Source: Halomonas sp. (GTDB lineage: Bacteria > Pseudomonadota > Gammaproteobacteria > Pseudomonadales > Halomonadaceae). From it: 64,000 nucleotides of DNA. The position numbers were made by a program, and so were the translations under genes. Within the stretch, counting starts at the first letter, position 1; each line of letters starts with the position of its first letter. The notes below the pieces were generated by a model, which saw only the letters and a program-made list of their open reading frames with translations, searched no databases and had not been told where the DNA came from. The stretch covers positions 26,110-90,109 of the forward strand of contig NZ_JACUUD010000001.1 in NCBI RefSeq assembly GCF_014859505.1, in the 5' to 3' direction. Below, one piece after another: positions 16,130 to 24,968 of the stretch.

Positions 16130-16561
16130 TCAGTCCTGACGCTCCACGTTGAAGATGCTCTGCAGCTTGTGCTTCTTGCCGTAGATATGCACCGTGGTCT
16201 CGTCGAAGGGAAAGCGCTCCAGGTAGGGACTCTTGGCATTGAAGCGCGGCTTGTGGGCGTTGATCATCGCCGCGGCCAGGCGCTCGCGGTTGGCGCTGCC
16301 GCAGAGGCCCACGGCATACCAGATCTCCTCGTCGGGCTGCGGGAAGGCGTGCCACGTCTCCCGCATCTCGTCGTGCTGGATGCCGTACCGGGCGCTGCGA
16401 TGCTCGCCCACGTAGAGCAGCTCCTGAACGTCCATCTCCTCGGTCTCGGGGTCCTTCGCCGCACGGAACACGCAGTAGATGCCGGATTCGTCCGGCGCCT
16501 CCCCGAGGGTCTCCTCGGTCCAGTAGCCCAGCATCTTGGGGGATAGCATCTGATCGGTCAT
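16130..16561 (-). CDS. GIY-YIG-like protein in an Anr-box operon
   Basis: A 143-residue protein with a GIY-YIG-like core: 'SGIYCVF' (residues ~26-32), 'ELLYVGEH' (~48-55), and a later 'RERLAAAMINAHKPRFN' that carries Glu and Asn where GIY-YIG nucleases have the metal-binding Glu and terminal Asn. Whether it cuts DNA is unknown; many short GIY-YIG proteins are uncharacterised. The start is ATG 16561 with GAGGAGG just upstream; the track extension to 16696 reads through the neighbouring gene. It follows the helical-bundle gene by 10 nt, in one operon. Confidence 0.7.
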   Translation of the reverse strand: MTDQMLSPKMLGYWTEETLGEAPDESGIYCVFRAAKDPETEEMDVQELLYVGEHRSARYGIQHDEMRETWHAFPQPDEEIWYAVGLCGSANRERLAAAMINAHKPRFNAKSPYLERFPFDETTVHIYGKKHKLQSIFNVERQD

Positions 16562-16571
16562 GATGGCCTCC

Positions 16572-17036
16572 TCAGTAGTCCTCGAGTCGTTGCATATCCC
16601 TGGCGATGCGACGCACCTCGGCCTCGTGCCCCTTGGAGAGCGCCTCGAAGAAGGCCGTCTCCTCGCTGCCGGCGGCCAGTTCGGCACGATGGGCATAGAG
16701 GTCCTGAAGGGTCCGATGAGCCGTCAGCGCCGTGGAGAGCACGCTCTGGACGGTCTCGCAGTCGATGCAGTCGGGCAGGCGTTCGAGCACCGGCGGGTGG
16801 GGGAAATCGGCGGGGTCGTCGAACCAGGTCTCCAGTACCTGGCTGTGGTCGGTGCCGTCCTCCAGATACCCGGTCAGGTCGTTCTCCATCTTGCGCTCAT
16901 GCTCCGCCAGATACTCCAGCGCCATGCGCACGCGCTCCTCCACGCCACCCCCGGCCAGCGCCGTGAACCGCTCGGCAAGTCGTCGATGGTAGCCGGCGGC
17001 CCAGGTGACCAACTCCTTTACCTGATGAAAACGCAT
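16572..17036 (-). CDS. Helical-bundle protein, possibly ferritin-like, unknown function
   Basis: A 154-residue cytosolic, mostly helical acidic protein. I do not recognise a named family. Four likely helices carry repeated His/Glu pairs ('YLAEHERKM', 'SKGHEAEV', 'LTAHRTLQ'), which suggests but does not prove a metal-binding four-helix bundle of ferritin/rubrerythrin type; canonical ExxH motifs are not seen. There is one Cys pair, 'CIDCE'. It is the first gene of a two-gene operon with the GIY-YIG-like gene, preceded by GAGGAGGAG and by a well-placed Anr/FNR-type box, so expression under low oxygen is inferred. Confidence 0.65.
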   Translation of the reverse strand: MRFHQVKELVTWAAGYHRRLAERFTALAGGGVEERVRMALEYLAEHERKMENDLTGYLEDGTDHSQVLETWFDDPADFPHPPVLERLPDCIDCETVQSVLSTALTAHRTLQDLYAHRAELAAGSEETAFFEALSKGHEAEVRRIARDMQRLEDY

Positions 17037-17096
17037 GACTGCTCCTCCTCATCGTTGTCGTCATCGCGGCCGCTCTGCCGCCCTGCTCCTGTCTTT

Positions 17097-17137
17097 ATCC
17101 TAGCCAAGGCGGGCGGCGCCTGCTTGACGTATATCAA
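17097..17137 (-). promoter_or_regulatory. Anr/FNR box and -10 element
   Basis: On the minus strand, TTGAT-ATAC-GTCAA (17124-17137) matches the Anr/FNR consensus TTGAT-N4-(A/G)TCAA. A -10-like TAGGAT (17097-17102) follows. With a start near 17090 the box would be centred at about -41, the class II activation position. It controls the helical-bundle/GIY-YIG operon. Confidence 0.65.
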
Positions 17138-17180
17138 CGACAGGCAATGAAGGGTGCTGATGTCGGAACTCATGGCTGCA

Positions 17181-17654
17181 CTAGCGCAGCAGGGAGGCCT
17201 CGACGGCCACGAAATCGTTGGCGGCGCGCACCAGGGAATCGGCGGTGAGACGCGCCACCCCGACCACAGTCACCCGGATGCCGAAGCGCTCGCGCAGGCG
17301 GTCCACCAGCAGGTCGAAGTCGCCGTCGCCGGAGACCAGTACCAGGTGGTCGACAAGCGGCCCCGCCTCCATGGCGTCCAGGGCGATGCCGACGTCCCAG
17401 TCACCCTTGGCGGAGCCGTCGCGGCGCTGGATGAAGGGCTTGAGCCTGACGTCGAAACCGATGCCGCGCAGGATATCCTGGAACTGTCGCTGGCGGGGGT
17501 CGCCGCGATCCACCGCGTAGGCGTTGGCCACCACCACCTCGCGACCGGCGGCGAAGCGCGCCCAGAAGGCGTGGTAGTCGAAGTGCCGGCCAAAGGCCTC
17601 GCGGGTGGTGTAGTAGACGTTCTGCACGTCGACGAAGAGGGCGACACGCTCCAT
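17181..17654 (-). CDS. NYN-domain protein (LabA/PIN-like)
   Basis: A 157-residue protein of the NYN family (PIN-like RNase fold). Acidic residues expected for metal binding are present: 'FVDVQNVYY' at the start, 'GDWDVGIALDA' in the middle and 'LVSGDGDFDLLVDRL' near residues 107-121. Members are putative RNases or RNA-processing factors. I start at ATG 17654; the long track ORF to 18692 is a shadow of the RND gene. It lies 74 bp downstream of the RND permease stop, and on the same strand, but no coupling is apparent. Confidence 0.85.
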   Translation of the reverse strand: MERVALFVDVQNVYYTTREAFGRHFDYHAFWARFAAGREVVVANAYAVDRGDPRQRQFQDILRGIGFDVRLKPFIQRRDGSAKGDWDVGIALDAMEAGPLVDHLVLVSGDGDFDLLVDRLRERFGIRVTVVGVARLTADSLVRAANDFVAVEASLLR

Positions 17655-17728
17655 GGGGCTGGCCTCGACCGGGAAGGAGGCCCTCAGCGTGACACAGTCG
17701 CCGCCTCGCCGTCGCGATCCGCGTCCCG

Positions 17729-20700
17729 CTAGCGCCTCTCCGGCTCGGCGCCATCGAAGGGTATCCGCATCAGCAGCGAGTAGAGCACCGGCACCACGCA
17801 GAGGGTGATCAGCGCCGCGGCCAGCAGGCCGGAGATGATGGTGATCGCCATGGGCGCCCAGAGCAGCCCCCCGCCCATCCACAGCGGCAGCAGGCCGCCG
17901 CTGGTGGTCAGGGTCGACATCAGCACCGGGCGCAGGCGCCGCCGCCCCGCCTCGAGGATCGCCTCCCGGGGGGAGTGCTCCTCGCGCTCCAGATCGATGC
18001 GGTCGATCAGCACGATAGCATTGTTGATGACGATGCCGGCGAGCGACACCACGCCCAGGAAGGTCATGATGCCGAAGTGGGAGCCGGTGATGGTCAGGCC
18101 GAAGACCACCCCGATCAGCGACAGCGGGATGGTGGCCAGGATGATCAGCGGCCGGCGCAGGGAGTTGAACTGCACCACCAGCAGCAGCAGGATCGCCATG
18201 GCGCCGATGGGCAGCTTCTCGGCGATGGAGGCCGTGGCGATGCGCGACGACTCCACCTCGCCGCCGAACTCGAAGAAGACGCCGTCGGGCCAGGTCGCCT
18301 GCTCGGCTTCCAGCCAGGGACGCAGCTCGCCCGCCACCCCGGCGGCGGTGATCCCCGGCGCCAGCTCCGCCTCCACGGCGATGGTGCGGAAACGGTCCCG
18401 GCGCAGGATACGCGCCGGCCCCCAGTCGAGCTCGACCTCGGCCACCTGGGCCAGGGGCAATCCCACTCCGCCGCCGGCGGGCAGCACGGTGACGCCCTCC
18501 AGGTCGTCCGGCGTGCGCGCCTCGCCGCGCTCGTTGCGCAGCTGGATCGGCACCAGGGTGTCGCCGTCGCGGAAGGTGCCCACGGTCATGCCGGAGAGCG
18601 CCGTCTGCAGGCTCAGCGCCACGTCGCGCTCGGTGACGCCGGCGCGCAGCGCCCGGGCCGGGTCGACCTCGATGCGCAGGCGCTTGATCCACTCCCCCCA
18701 GTCGTCTCGCACGTTGCGGGTGCCGGGCTCCTCGGCTACCCGCTGGCGCACCTGTTCGGCGATGCGCCGCAGGGTCGCCTCGTCGTCACCGGAGATCCGC
18801 ACCGCCAGCGGCACCGTCACCGGCGGGCCGAAGCTGGTGGCGGCCACCGTCGCCTGCAGGTCCGGGAAGCGTTCGGTGAGCCAGGTATCGAGGCGTTCGA
18901 TCACCCCGTCCACCGCCTGCCAGCGGTTGGCCTGCAGCAGCAGGAAGGCGTACTCGGGGCTCGGCGGCTCCGGCGCATGGTTGATGATGTAGCGGTCGCC
19001 GCCGAAGCCGATGAAGCTGCCCCAGCGGTCGACCCCGTCGCGGACCCACTCGCCCGCCGCGTCGCGCTCGGCGGCCAGTTCCTCGGCCAGGAAGGCCTCG
19101 ACCTCCTCCACCACTGCCCGGGTGCGCTCGATGGGCGCCGAGAAGGGCAGGCGCAGCTCCACGGTCACGAGGGTGCGCTCCGCCTGGGGGAAGAAGATCT
19201 TGGGCAGCGGCCCGAAGCCCAGCCAGGCAAGCACAAGCAGGCCGCCCACCGCAGCCAGGGTCAGGGTGCGGTGGCGCAGCAGGGCCAGCAGCAGGCGGCG
19301 ATAGCCGGCGTAGACCCGCTCGGCCAGGCGCGCCGAGAGCCCCGGGCGCGACTCGCGCTCATCCTCGCCCTCCTTGCCTCCGTTCTCGTGGTCCTGGCGC
19401 GGGTTGTCCTCGTCCTTCGGCGTCACCTTGATAAAGGCCACGCAGAGCAGCGGGATCATGGTCAGCGACAGCAGCCAGGAGGAGAGCAGCGTGATGGTCA
19501 CCACCTGGAACAGCGAGCGGGTGTACTCCCCCACGTCGGAGACCGCCAGGAACTGGGGCAGGAAGGCCGCCGCCGTGGTCAGCGAGGCGGTAAGCAGCGG
19601 GAAGCGCAGCTGGCGAGCCGAGTCCAGCGCCGCCTCGCGCACGGTGCGCCCTTCCCTGGCCGACACCTGGATCGACTCCACCATGACGATGGCGTTGTCC
19701 ACCAGCATGCCCAGCGCGATGATCAATGCCCCGAGCGACACCTGGTCCAGGCCGATGTCGAACAGCCCCATGAAGGCCAGGCAGGCGAGAATCGCCGAGG
19801 GCACCAGGCTCGCCACGATCAGCCCGGTGCGCAGCCCCAGGAACAGCAGCATCACCAGGCAGACCAGGGCCACCGCCTGCAGCAGGTTGACCAGGAACTC
19901 GTTGATACGCTCCTCGACCCGGTCCGGCTGGTTTGCCAGCACCTCGAATTCCAGGCCCACCGGAAGCTCCCGCTCGAGGCGCTCGATGGCGCCCTGGACC
20001 TGCTCGCCCAGGTCGAGGATATTGCCCCCCTCGCGCATGGCGATGGCCATGGCCAGGCCCTGGACGCCGTTGGCGTGGTAGCGGGTCATGGGCGGCTCGG
20101 CATAGCCGTGGCGCACCTCCATCAGCAAGTCCAGGGGCACCAGGGTGCCATCGGGCAGCGGCAGCAGCGCCCGGCGTATGTCATCGATGTGGGTGAAGTT
20201 GCCGGTGGGCTCAAGGATCATGCGCTCGTCGCCGGTGCGGATCGCCCCGCCGGGCAGCACGATGTTGCGGGCCGCCAGCAGCTGGGCGAGGCCCTGGGGC
20301 GAGACGCCGAGATCCGCCAGGCGAGCCTCGCTGTATTCCAGGAAGATGCGCTCCTCGGCGTAGCCGTGGAGATTGACCTTGGCCACGTCGTCGAGCATCA
20401 GCAGCCGGTCGCGGACGTCGTCGGCCACCGCCTTGAGCTCCGCCTGCTCATAGCCCTCGCCGGTGAGCGAGAGCATGATGCCGAAGACGTCGCCGAACTC
20501 GTCGTTGATGATGGGCGGCAGGGCCTCGTCGGGCAGCCGGCCCCGGGCATCGCCCACCTTGCGGCGCAGCTTGTCCCAGCCGGCCCGGACATCACTGACG
20601 TCGGGGCGCAGCTCCACGCGGATGATGGAGACCCCGGCCCGGGAGGTGCTCTCCACGTGGTCGAGCTCCGGCATCTCCATGATAGCGGTCTCCAGCGGGT

Positions 20701-20893
20701 CGGTGACCAGCTGCTCGACCCGCTCCGGGGTGGCCCCGGGCAGGTAGGTGACCACCTGGGCCACGCGCACCGTCACCGCCGGGTCCTCGGCCTGGGAAAT
20801 GGAGAGGTAGCTGATCACCGCCCCCAGCAGGACGACCAGCAGCCCGGCGATGGTCACCCGGTTGTAGCGCAGCGCGGCCTCGGTGAGGGTCAC
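17729..20893 (-). CDS. RND efflux permease (HAE-1/AcrB-like)
   Basis: A 1054-residue inner-membrane proton antiporter with the twofold RND layout: one N-terminal helix, a large periplasmic loop, a block of helices, a second loop and a second block. The TM4 region contains 'LGMLVDNAIVMVES', with an Asp of the proton relay (AcrB has two Asp; here the second is Asn, as in many HAE subfamilies). A charged, Glu/Asp-rich stretch (about residues 480-505) joins the halves. It forms a tripartite pump with the next two genes; the three genes are joined by ATGA overlaps. Substrate cannot be told from sequence. Confidence 0.92.
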   Translation of the reverse strand: MTLTEAALRYNRVTIAGLLVVLLGAVISYLSISQAEDPAVTVRVAQVVTYLPGATPERVEQLVTDPLETAIMEMPELDHVESTSRAGVSIIRVELRPDVSDVRAGWDKLRRKVGDARGRLPDEALPPIINDEFGDVFGIMLSLTGEGYEQAELKAVADDVRDRLLMLDDVAKVNLHGYAEERIFLEYSEARLADLGVSPQGLAQLLAARNIVLPGGAIRTGDERMILEPTGNFTHIDDIRRALLPLPDGTLVPLDLLMEVRHGYAEPPMTRYHANGVQGLAMAIAMREGGNILDLGEQVQGAIERLERELPVGLEFEVLANQPDRVEERINEFLVNLLQAVALVCLVMLLFLGLRTGLIVASLVPSAILACLAFMGLFDIGLDQVSLGALIIALGMLVDNAIVMVESIQVSAREGRTVREAALDSARQLRFPLLTASLTTAAAFLPQFLAVSDVGEYTRSLFQVVTITLLSSWLLSLTMIPLLCVAFIKVTPKDEDNPRQDHENGGKEGEDERESRPGLSARLAERVYAGYRRLLLALLRHRTLTLAAVGGLLVLAWLGFGPLPKIFFPQAERTLVTVELRLPFSAPIERTRAVVEEVEAFLAEELAAERDAAGEWVRDGVDRWGSFIGFGGDRYIINHAPEPPSPEYAFLLLQANRWQAVDGVIERLDTWLTERFPDLQATVAATSFGPPVTVPLAVRISGDDEATLRRIAEQVRQRVAEEPGTRNVRDDWGEWIKRLRIEVDPARALRAGVTERDVALSLQTALSGMTVGTFRDGDTLVPIQLRNERGEARTPDDLEGVTVLPAGGGVGLPLAQVAEVELDWGPARILRRDRFRTIAVEAELAPGITAAGVAGELRPWLEAEQATWPDGVFFEFGGEVESSRIATASIAEKLPIGAMAILLLLVVQFNSLRRPLIILATIPLSLIGVVFGLTITGSHFGIMTFLGVVSLAGIVINNAIVLIDRIDLEREEHSPREAILEAGRRRLRPVLMSTLTTSGGLLPLWMGGGLLWAPMAITIISGLLAAALITLCVVPVLYSLLMRIPFDGAEPERR

Positions 20894-22023
20894 GGCGAGG
20901 CCTCCGCATCGACGCGATGGTCATCGATCAGCCGTGCCCGCATGCCGTCATGCAGCCGGCTCATGCCCGCCACGATCAGCGACTCGCCGGGGGCGAGGCC
21001 GGCCACCACCTCCAGGCGCTCGCCGTGGCGCCTGCCCAGGGTCACGTTGCGGCGCCGCACCGTCGCCTCGCGACCGTTATTGACAGCGTGACCCACCGAT
21101 TCATCGGACTCGGCGACGTAGACATAGTGGCCGTCGATGTCCTGCTGCACCGCCACCATGGGCACCCAGAGGCCGCTGCCGGGACCGCCCAGCGGCAGCG
21201 TCAGCTCCGCTGCCATGCCGGGACGCAGCCGCTCGCGCTCGTCATCGGAAAGGTTGATCAGCCTGACCCGCAGCGGCCAGGTGGCCTGGCGCGGGTCCAC
21301 CGGCAGGCCGATCTCGGTGACCTCGCCGGCCAGAGCGAGGTCGGCCAGGGGCAGGTGCACCCGCACCGGCGCCCCGACCACCAGCGCACCGAGCAGGTCC
21401 TCGGAAAGGGCAGCACGCACCTCCAGGTCATCGCCGCAGGCCAGCACCAGCACCGGCTGGCCCGCGGCGACGTTCTCGCCGGTCTCGGCCAGGCGGGTGG
21501 CCACCCGGCAGTCGCCGGGGGCCGCCAGCCGCGTGAAGGAGAGCTGGCGGTCCGCGAGGGCCAGGGCGTCGCGGGCGCCGTCGCGCTGGGCGCGGGCTGC
21601 CTCCACCTGGGCCTGGGCGGCGTCCAGGTCACGGGCCGGAGCGCTGCCGGCCTCATAGAGGCGCCTCGCGCGCTGCCACTCGGCCTCGGCGTTGGCCGCC
21701 GCCGCCTCGGCGCCGGCCAGGGCCGAGTGGGCGCGGTCGCGCTGCAGGCGCAGGTCGGTGGCCTCGAGGCTGGCCAGCGGCTGGCCGGTCTCGACGGCAT
21801 CACCCACGGACACCTCGTGCGACGCGAGTTGACCTGCCACCCGGAAGCTGAGGCGTCGGTTGGCGGCGGCCTCCAGGCGGCCCGGCAGCTCTCGCTCGGC
21901 CTCGACTCCGCTGGTCTCCAGGATCAGGGTGCGTACCGGACGCATCGGTGGCTCCTCCACCGCCTCCTCGGCGCAGCCGGCCAACAGCAGCAGTCCCGCC
22001 AGCAGGGTGGTACGGATGATCAT
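20890..22023 (-). CDS. RND periplasmic adaptor lipoprotein (MFP family)
   Basis: A 377-residue membrane-fusion protein. The signal peptide ends in lipobox 'LLAGC'. Then come the lipoyl half-motifs and an alpha-helical coiled-coil hairpin (Ala/Glu/Arg-rich, about residues 90-150), the second lipoyl half, and beta-barrel and membrane-proximal domains ending near 'VVAGLAPGESLIVAGMSRL'. It bridges the RND permease and the TolC-like protein. It overlaps both neighbours by 4 nt. Confidence 0.92.
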   Translation of the reverse strand: MIIRTTLLAGLLLLAGCAEEAVEEPPMRPVRTLILETSGVEAERELPGRLEAAANRRLSFRVAGQLASHEVSVGDAVETGQPLASLEATDLRLQRDRAHSALAGAEAAAANAEAEWQRARRLYEAGSAPARDLDAAQAQVEAARAQRDGARDALALADRQLSFTRLAAPGDCRVATRLAETGENVAAGQPVLVLACGDDLEVRAALSEDLLGALVVGAPVRVHLPLADLALAGEVTEIGLPVDPRQATWPLRVRLINLSDDERERLRPGMAAELTLPLGGPGSGLWVPMVAVQQDIDGHYVYVAESDESVGHAVNNGREATVRRRNVTLGRRHGERLEVVAGLAPGESLIVAGMSRLHDGMRARLIDDHRVDAEASP

Positions 22024-24251
22024 CGCCCCTCTCCTCTTTTCGTCCCTGCACGCGTCGCCCCATGAGCCCCCGCCAGCAGCCGGTCGCGCGCCTCGGCCGC
22101 CATGGGGCCGGGGGTCATCCCCAGCGCCCGCTGCAGATGCACCAGCGCCTGCAGCGCCTGCCAGCGCGCCTCGGCGGCGGCGAGACCCGTCTGGCGGGCG
22201 CTGGTGCGGGCGTCGATAAGCCCAACCTGGGGCAATGCCCCCTCGCGCCAGGCCACCTCGGCGAGCTTGAGCGCCTCCTCGGCATGGCCCTGGGCCTCCT
22301 CACGCAGCGTGATACGACGCCAGGCGGCCACCAGTTCGACGCTGGCCCCACGCAGGCGGGCCTCCAGTCCGAGGCGCGCGTCGGCGTCCTCCAGCGCCAC
22401 CCGCTCCAGGCGCGCCGCGGCCTGGTCACGCTGGATGCTGCGCCGACCACCGGCATAGAGCGGCAGCCGCGCCGAGACGCCGACGCTCCACTGGTCGCGA
22501 CCGGTCTCGGGCAGCGACACGCCCGCGCCCTCCAGGGCTCCGACGCCGGCCTGGACCAGCGGGTTCGGGGACTCCCAGGGGGCCCGCTCGCCCTCCCCGC
22601 TGCGGGAGAGCTCGATGGTATAGCGGGCTTCGAGGCCCACCTCGGGCAGCCAGAAGGCCCGGCGGCGGGAGGTCAGCTCGCGGCGTGCCGCCTCGCGCAG
22701 CTCGCCGATCGCCTCGAGTTCGGCCGAATCGCGCAGCGCCGCGGTCACCAGGCGGTCCTGCCAGGCGGCGAGGCTCGCCGGGGAATCGAGCACCGCCAGG
22801 AAGCGGCCATCGCCGCCGAGCCAGCCGGGGCGGGTGAGGTCCGGTTCGGTCGGGGACAGCGGCGCGGCCGAGTCGCGCCCGAGCCGGCGGTTGAGGGCGA
22901 TCCTCAGCCGCTCGCGATCGGCCACAGCCTGCTCCAGGCGCTCCCGGGCCTGGAGGAGCTCTGCCTCGAAGCGGGCCACCTCGCCTCGCCCCACGGCACC
23001 GGCGGCCTCGCCGCGCACCGCCCGGTCGCGCTGGGCGCGGGCCAGCTCGAGGTCGGCCTGGAGCACCTCGCGGCTGGCGTCGAGCCGCAGCAGGTCGAGG
23101 AACTCCCGCGCGACGTCCAGGGCCAGGTCGAGGCTCTCCACCTCGAGCTCGGCGCGCCGGGCGCGGTCGAGGCTGCCGGCGACGGCGATGGCAGCCAGCG
23201 CCGGCTCGGAGAAGAGCAGCTGCTCCAGCACCGCCCCGCCGCTGGCCAGGCGCTCGGGCTCCTGGCCCAGGGCCGCGCGGGCGCGGGTCTCGTCGATCAT
23301 TCGCCCGGTGGCCTCCAGGTAGAGACTGGGGCGATAGCGCGAGGCCGCCAGGTCGCGTTCGAAGGCTTCCACCTCGACGCCCTGGCGGGCGGCGGCCAGG
23401 CCCAGGTTGTCGACGAGCGCGAGGGCCACCGCCTGTCCGAGATCGAGCCGTTCACCGCCGGGGACGACTGCCTCGCCCACCAGACGCGCCTGGCTGAGCA
23501 GCCCGAAGCTGGGCGACCAGCCGAGGCGGTCGGCGGTCTCGAGGTTGAGCCAGGCACGCCCCAGGGCGGGACGCGAGTCGAGGGGTTCGGGTGGGCGGCC
23601 GGCAACGAGATCATCCAGGCGCAGCGCCACCCGGCGCAGCCAGGCATCGACATCCAGGGCCCCGGGCGAGGAGAGCAGCACGCCGCGCTCCACCTGGCGG
23701 GCATCGGTCAGCGCCACGCTGGGCACACCGGCCTCGGTCAATCTGGCGAAGAGCCGGCGCTCGTCGGCCTCATCGAGCTCGGGCAGGGCCAGCACCAGGG
23801 CGGCATCGGCGCCCTGGAGGTCGGCGTCAGAAGGAGATCCGGCGGGGGTGACGCCCAGGGGGGCCAGCGCGATGCCGCGGGCCCCGGCCTGGGCGGCCAG
23901 GGCCTCGCCGGCGGTCTCGATCGACCAGACAGGGCCAAGCAGCAGTACCCGGGAGGCGCCGTCGAGGGGCTCCAGGGCGAAGGGGTCCGTGGCGGTGAGA
24001 AACGCGGGGATTTCCAGGCGCGCAAGACCCGGCAGCCGAACGCCGGTGCCGGGCGCTGCCGGCACGACCACAGGTGTGGCGCGTCCGGCGGAGAGGCGAT
24101 CGAGCTCGCGCTGCAGGGCCGGCAGATCGGCATGGCCGCCCGGCAGCAGGCGCGGATCGAAGGCAGCGTCGGCCGCCGAGACGGCGACCGGCGCCAGCAG
24201 CGGCGCACACACCAGGGCAATGAACAGGCGCTTCCATGCGGTGACGTTCAT
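22020..24251 (-). CDS. TolC-family outer-membrane protein with N-terminal periplasmic-binding-like domain
   Basis: A 743-residue protein, well above the usual ~450-480 of TolC proteins. After a signal peptide, residues ~30-290 resemble the ABC substrate-binding family PF04392: 'ERRLFARLTEAGVPSVALTD', 'ARQVERGVL' and a 'TADRLGWSPSFGLLSQARLV' segment correspond to its typical second lobe. From about 295 on it is a regular outer-membrane factor with two coiled-coil repeats ('LGQAVALALVDNLGLAAARQ' and the C-terminal 'REGALPQVGLIDARTS'). It is the first gene of the efflux operon. I start at ATG 24251, just before the signal peptide. The fused domain may sense a ligand, but this is inference. Confidence 0.88.
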   Translation of the reverse strand: MNVTAWKRLFIALVCAPLLAPVAVSAADAAFDPRLLPGGHADLPALQRELDRLSAGRATPVVVPAAPGTGVRLPGLARLEIPAFLTATDPFALEPLDGASRVLLLGPVWSIETAGEALAAQAGARGIALAPLGVTPAGSPSDADLQGADAALVLALPELDEADERRLFARLTEAGVPSVALTDARQVERGVLLSSPGALDVDAWLRRVALRLDDLVAGRPPEPLDSRPALGRAWLNLETADRLGWSPSFGLLSQARLVGEAVVPGGERLDLGQAVALALVDNLGLAAARQGVEVEAFERDLAASRYRPSLYLEATGRMIDETRARAALGQEPERLASGGAVLEQLLFSEPALAAIAVAGSLDRARRAELEVESLDLALDVAREFLDLLRLDASREVLQADLELARAQRDRAVRGEAAGAVGRGEVARFEAELLQARERLEQAVADRERLRIALNRRLGRDSAAPLSPTEPDLTRPGWLGGDGRFLAVLDSPASLAAWQDRLVTAALRDSAELEAIGELREAARRELTSRRRAFWLPEVGLEARYTIELSRSGEGERAPWESPNPLVQAGVGALEGAGVSLPETGRDQWSVGVSARLPLYAGGRRSIQRDQAAARLERVALEDADARLGLEARLRGASVELVAAWRRITLREEAQGHAEEALKLAEVAWREGALPQVGLIDARTSARQTGLAAAEARWQALQALVHLQRALGMTPGPMAAEARDRLLAGAHGATRAGTKRGEGR

Positions 24252-24283
24252 GTCGATCAGCCGGTGGGTGGGAGATGGCACCG

Positions 24284-24312
24284 AGTATAAACAACTGTTT
24301 GAAAGTTGCCAG
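24284..24312 (-). promoter_or_regulatory. RND operon promoter with PsrA-like dyad
   Basis: On the minus strand: -35 CTGGCA (24307-24312), 17-bp spacer, -10 TATACT (24284-24289), about 33 nt before the start codon. The dyad TCAAACAGTTGTTTATAC (24285-24302) covers the spacer and -10, where a repressor would act. The same 18-mer with two changes occurs upstream of accB. Confidence 0.55.
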
Positions 24313-24334
24313 GTTCAACGCTGACTCGGGCCAA

Positions 24335-24442
24335 GGGAGCGCCGGGGACAGGTCGTAGAGGGGGTCCTATGCCAGGGATGGCATCGGTAGCGCCCAGGGA
24401 GGGGTTTACAGCGCCCCCTCGCAGACCTGTTGCCGGATCAGC
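24335..24442 (-). repeat. Structured intergenic repeat, copy 2
   Basis: Read on the minus strand, the element has outer stem ACAGGTC/GACCTGT, G-rich stem GAGGGGG/CCCCCTC, hairpin CCC-CTCCCT-GGG and hairpin ATGCCA-TCCC-TGGCAT (24369-24384). Compared with copies 1 and 3, one pair in the last hairpin has changed from C-G to T-A. It lies between the DUF6586 gene and the TolC-like gene, in the same direction as both. Confidence 0.85.
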
Positions 24443-24503
24443 TCCCGACGAAGGAACTTGAAATTGGCAGATAGGGCAGACTGGGGGCCTTTGTCGCTCG
24501 CCC

Positions 24504-24968
24504 CTACCACTCCTGACTGGTTTCACGCAGGGCGGCGAGTTCAGCCTTGGCCTCGGCGAGGCACCAGCGCAGTTCGTCGCCCAGCGCCGCGCCGCTGCCC
24601 ACGGCGATCAGGCCGGCCGCGGCCCCGCTACGGCGGCGAGCCACGCCCTCGCTTGAGTGCAGCGTCTCGAGCCTGCCGACCAGCCAGGCTAGCCAGCTGT
24701 CGGGTCGCGCGGCCAGCTCGCGCAGGCGGTGCAGCTCGGCGATGCCGGCCCCCTCGGCCCCCAGCAGCTCGCGCCAGGCGTGGCGCTCGAGGCGAGCATG
24801 CTCGGTCACCTCGCGCAACAGCGACTCCAGGGCCAGCTCGGCCAGCGCCAGGGCGCCCTCCTCCGCCGCCATGCGTCGCGCCTCAGCGTGCTCGTCGCCG
24901 CCTTCGGGGGTGTCGAGCAGTAGCTCGGCCTGGTAGAGCAGCTGGTTGGTACGGGCTCTCGGGGTCAC
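24504..24968 (-). CDS. DUF6586 family protein coupled to topA
   Basis: A 154-residue, helical, Leu/Ala/Glu-rich cytosolic protein opening '[19 protein letters not shown]'. Similar small genes accompany topA in Pseudomonas; function is unknown. The GTG start at 24968 overlaps the topA stop (GTGA), so translation is coupled. The track start at 25019 lies inside topA and is unlikely. Confidence 0.75.
   Translation of the reverse strand: MTPRARTNQLLYQAELLLDTPEGGDEHAEARRMAAEEGALALAELALESLLREVTEHARLERHAWRELLGAEGAGIAELHRLRELAARPDSWLAWLVGRLETLHSSEGVARRRSGAAAGLIAVGSGAALGDELRWCLAEAKAELAALRETSQEW

Noticed and set aside
17975-21091. 1038-residue plus-strand ORF
   Set aside because: Antisense shadow of the RND permease, with His/Gln-rich composition.
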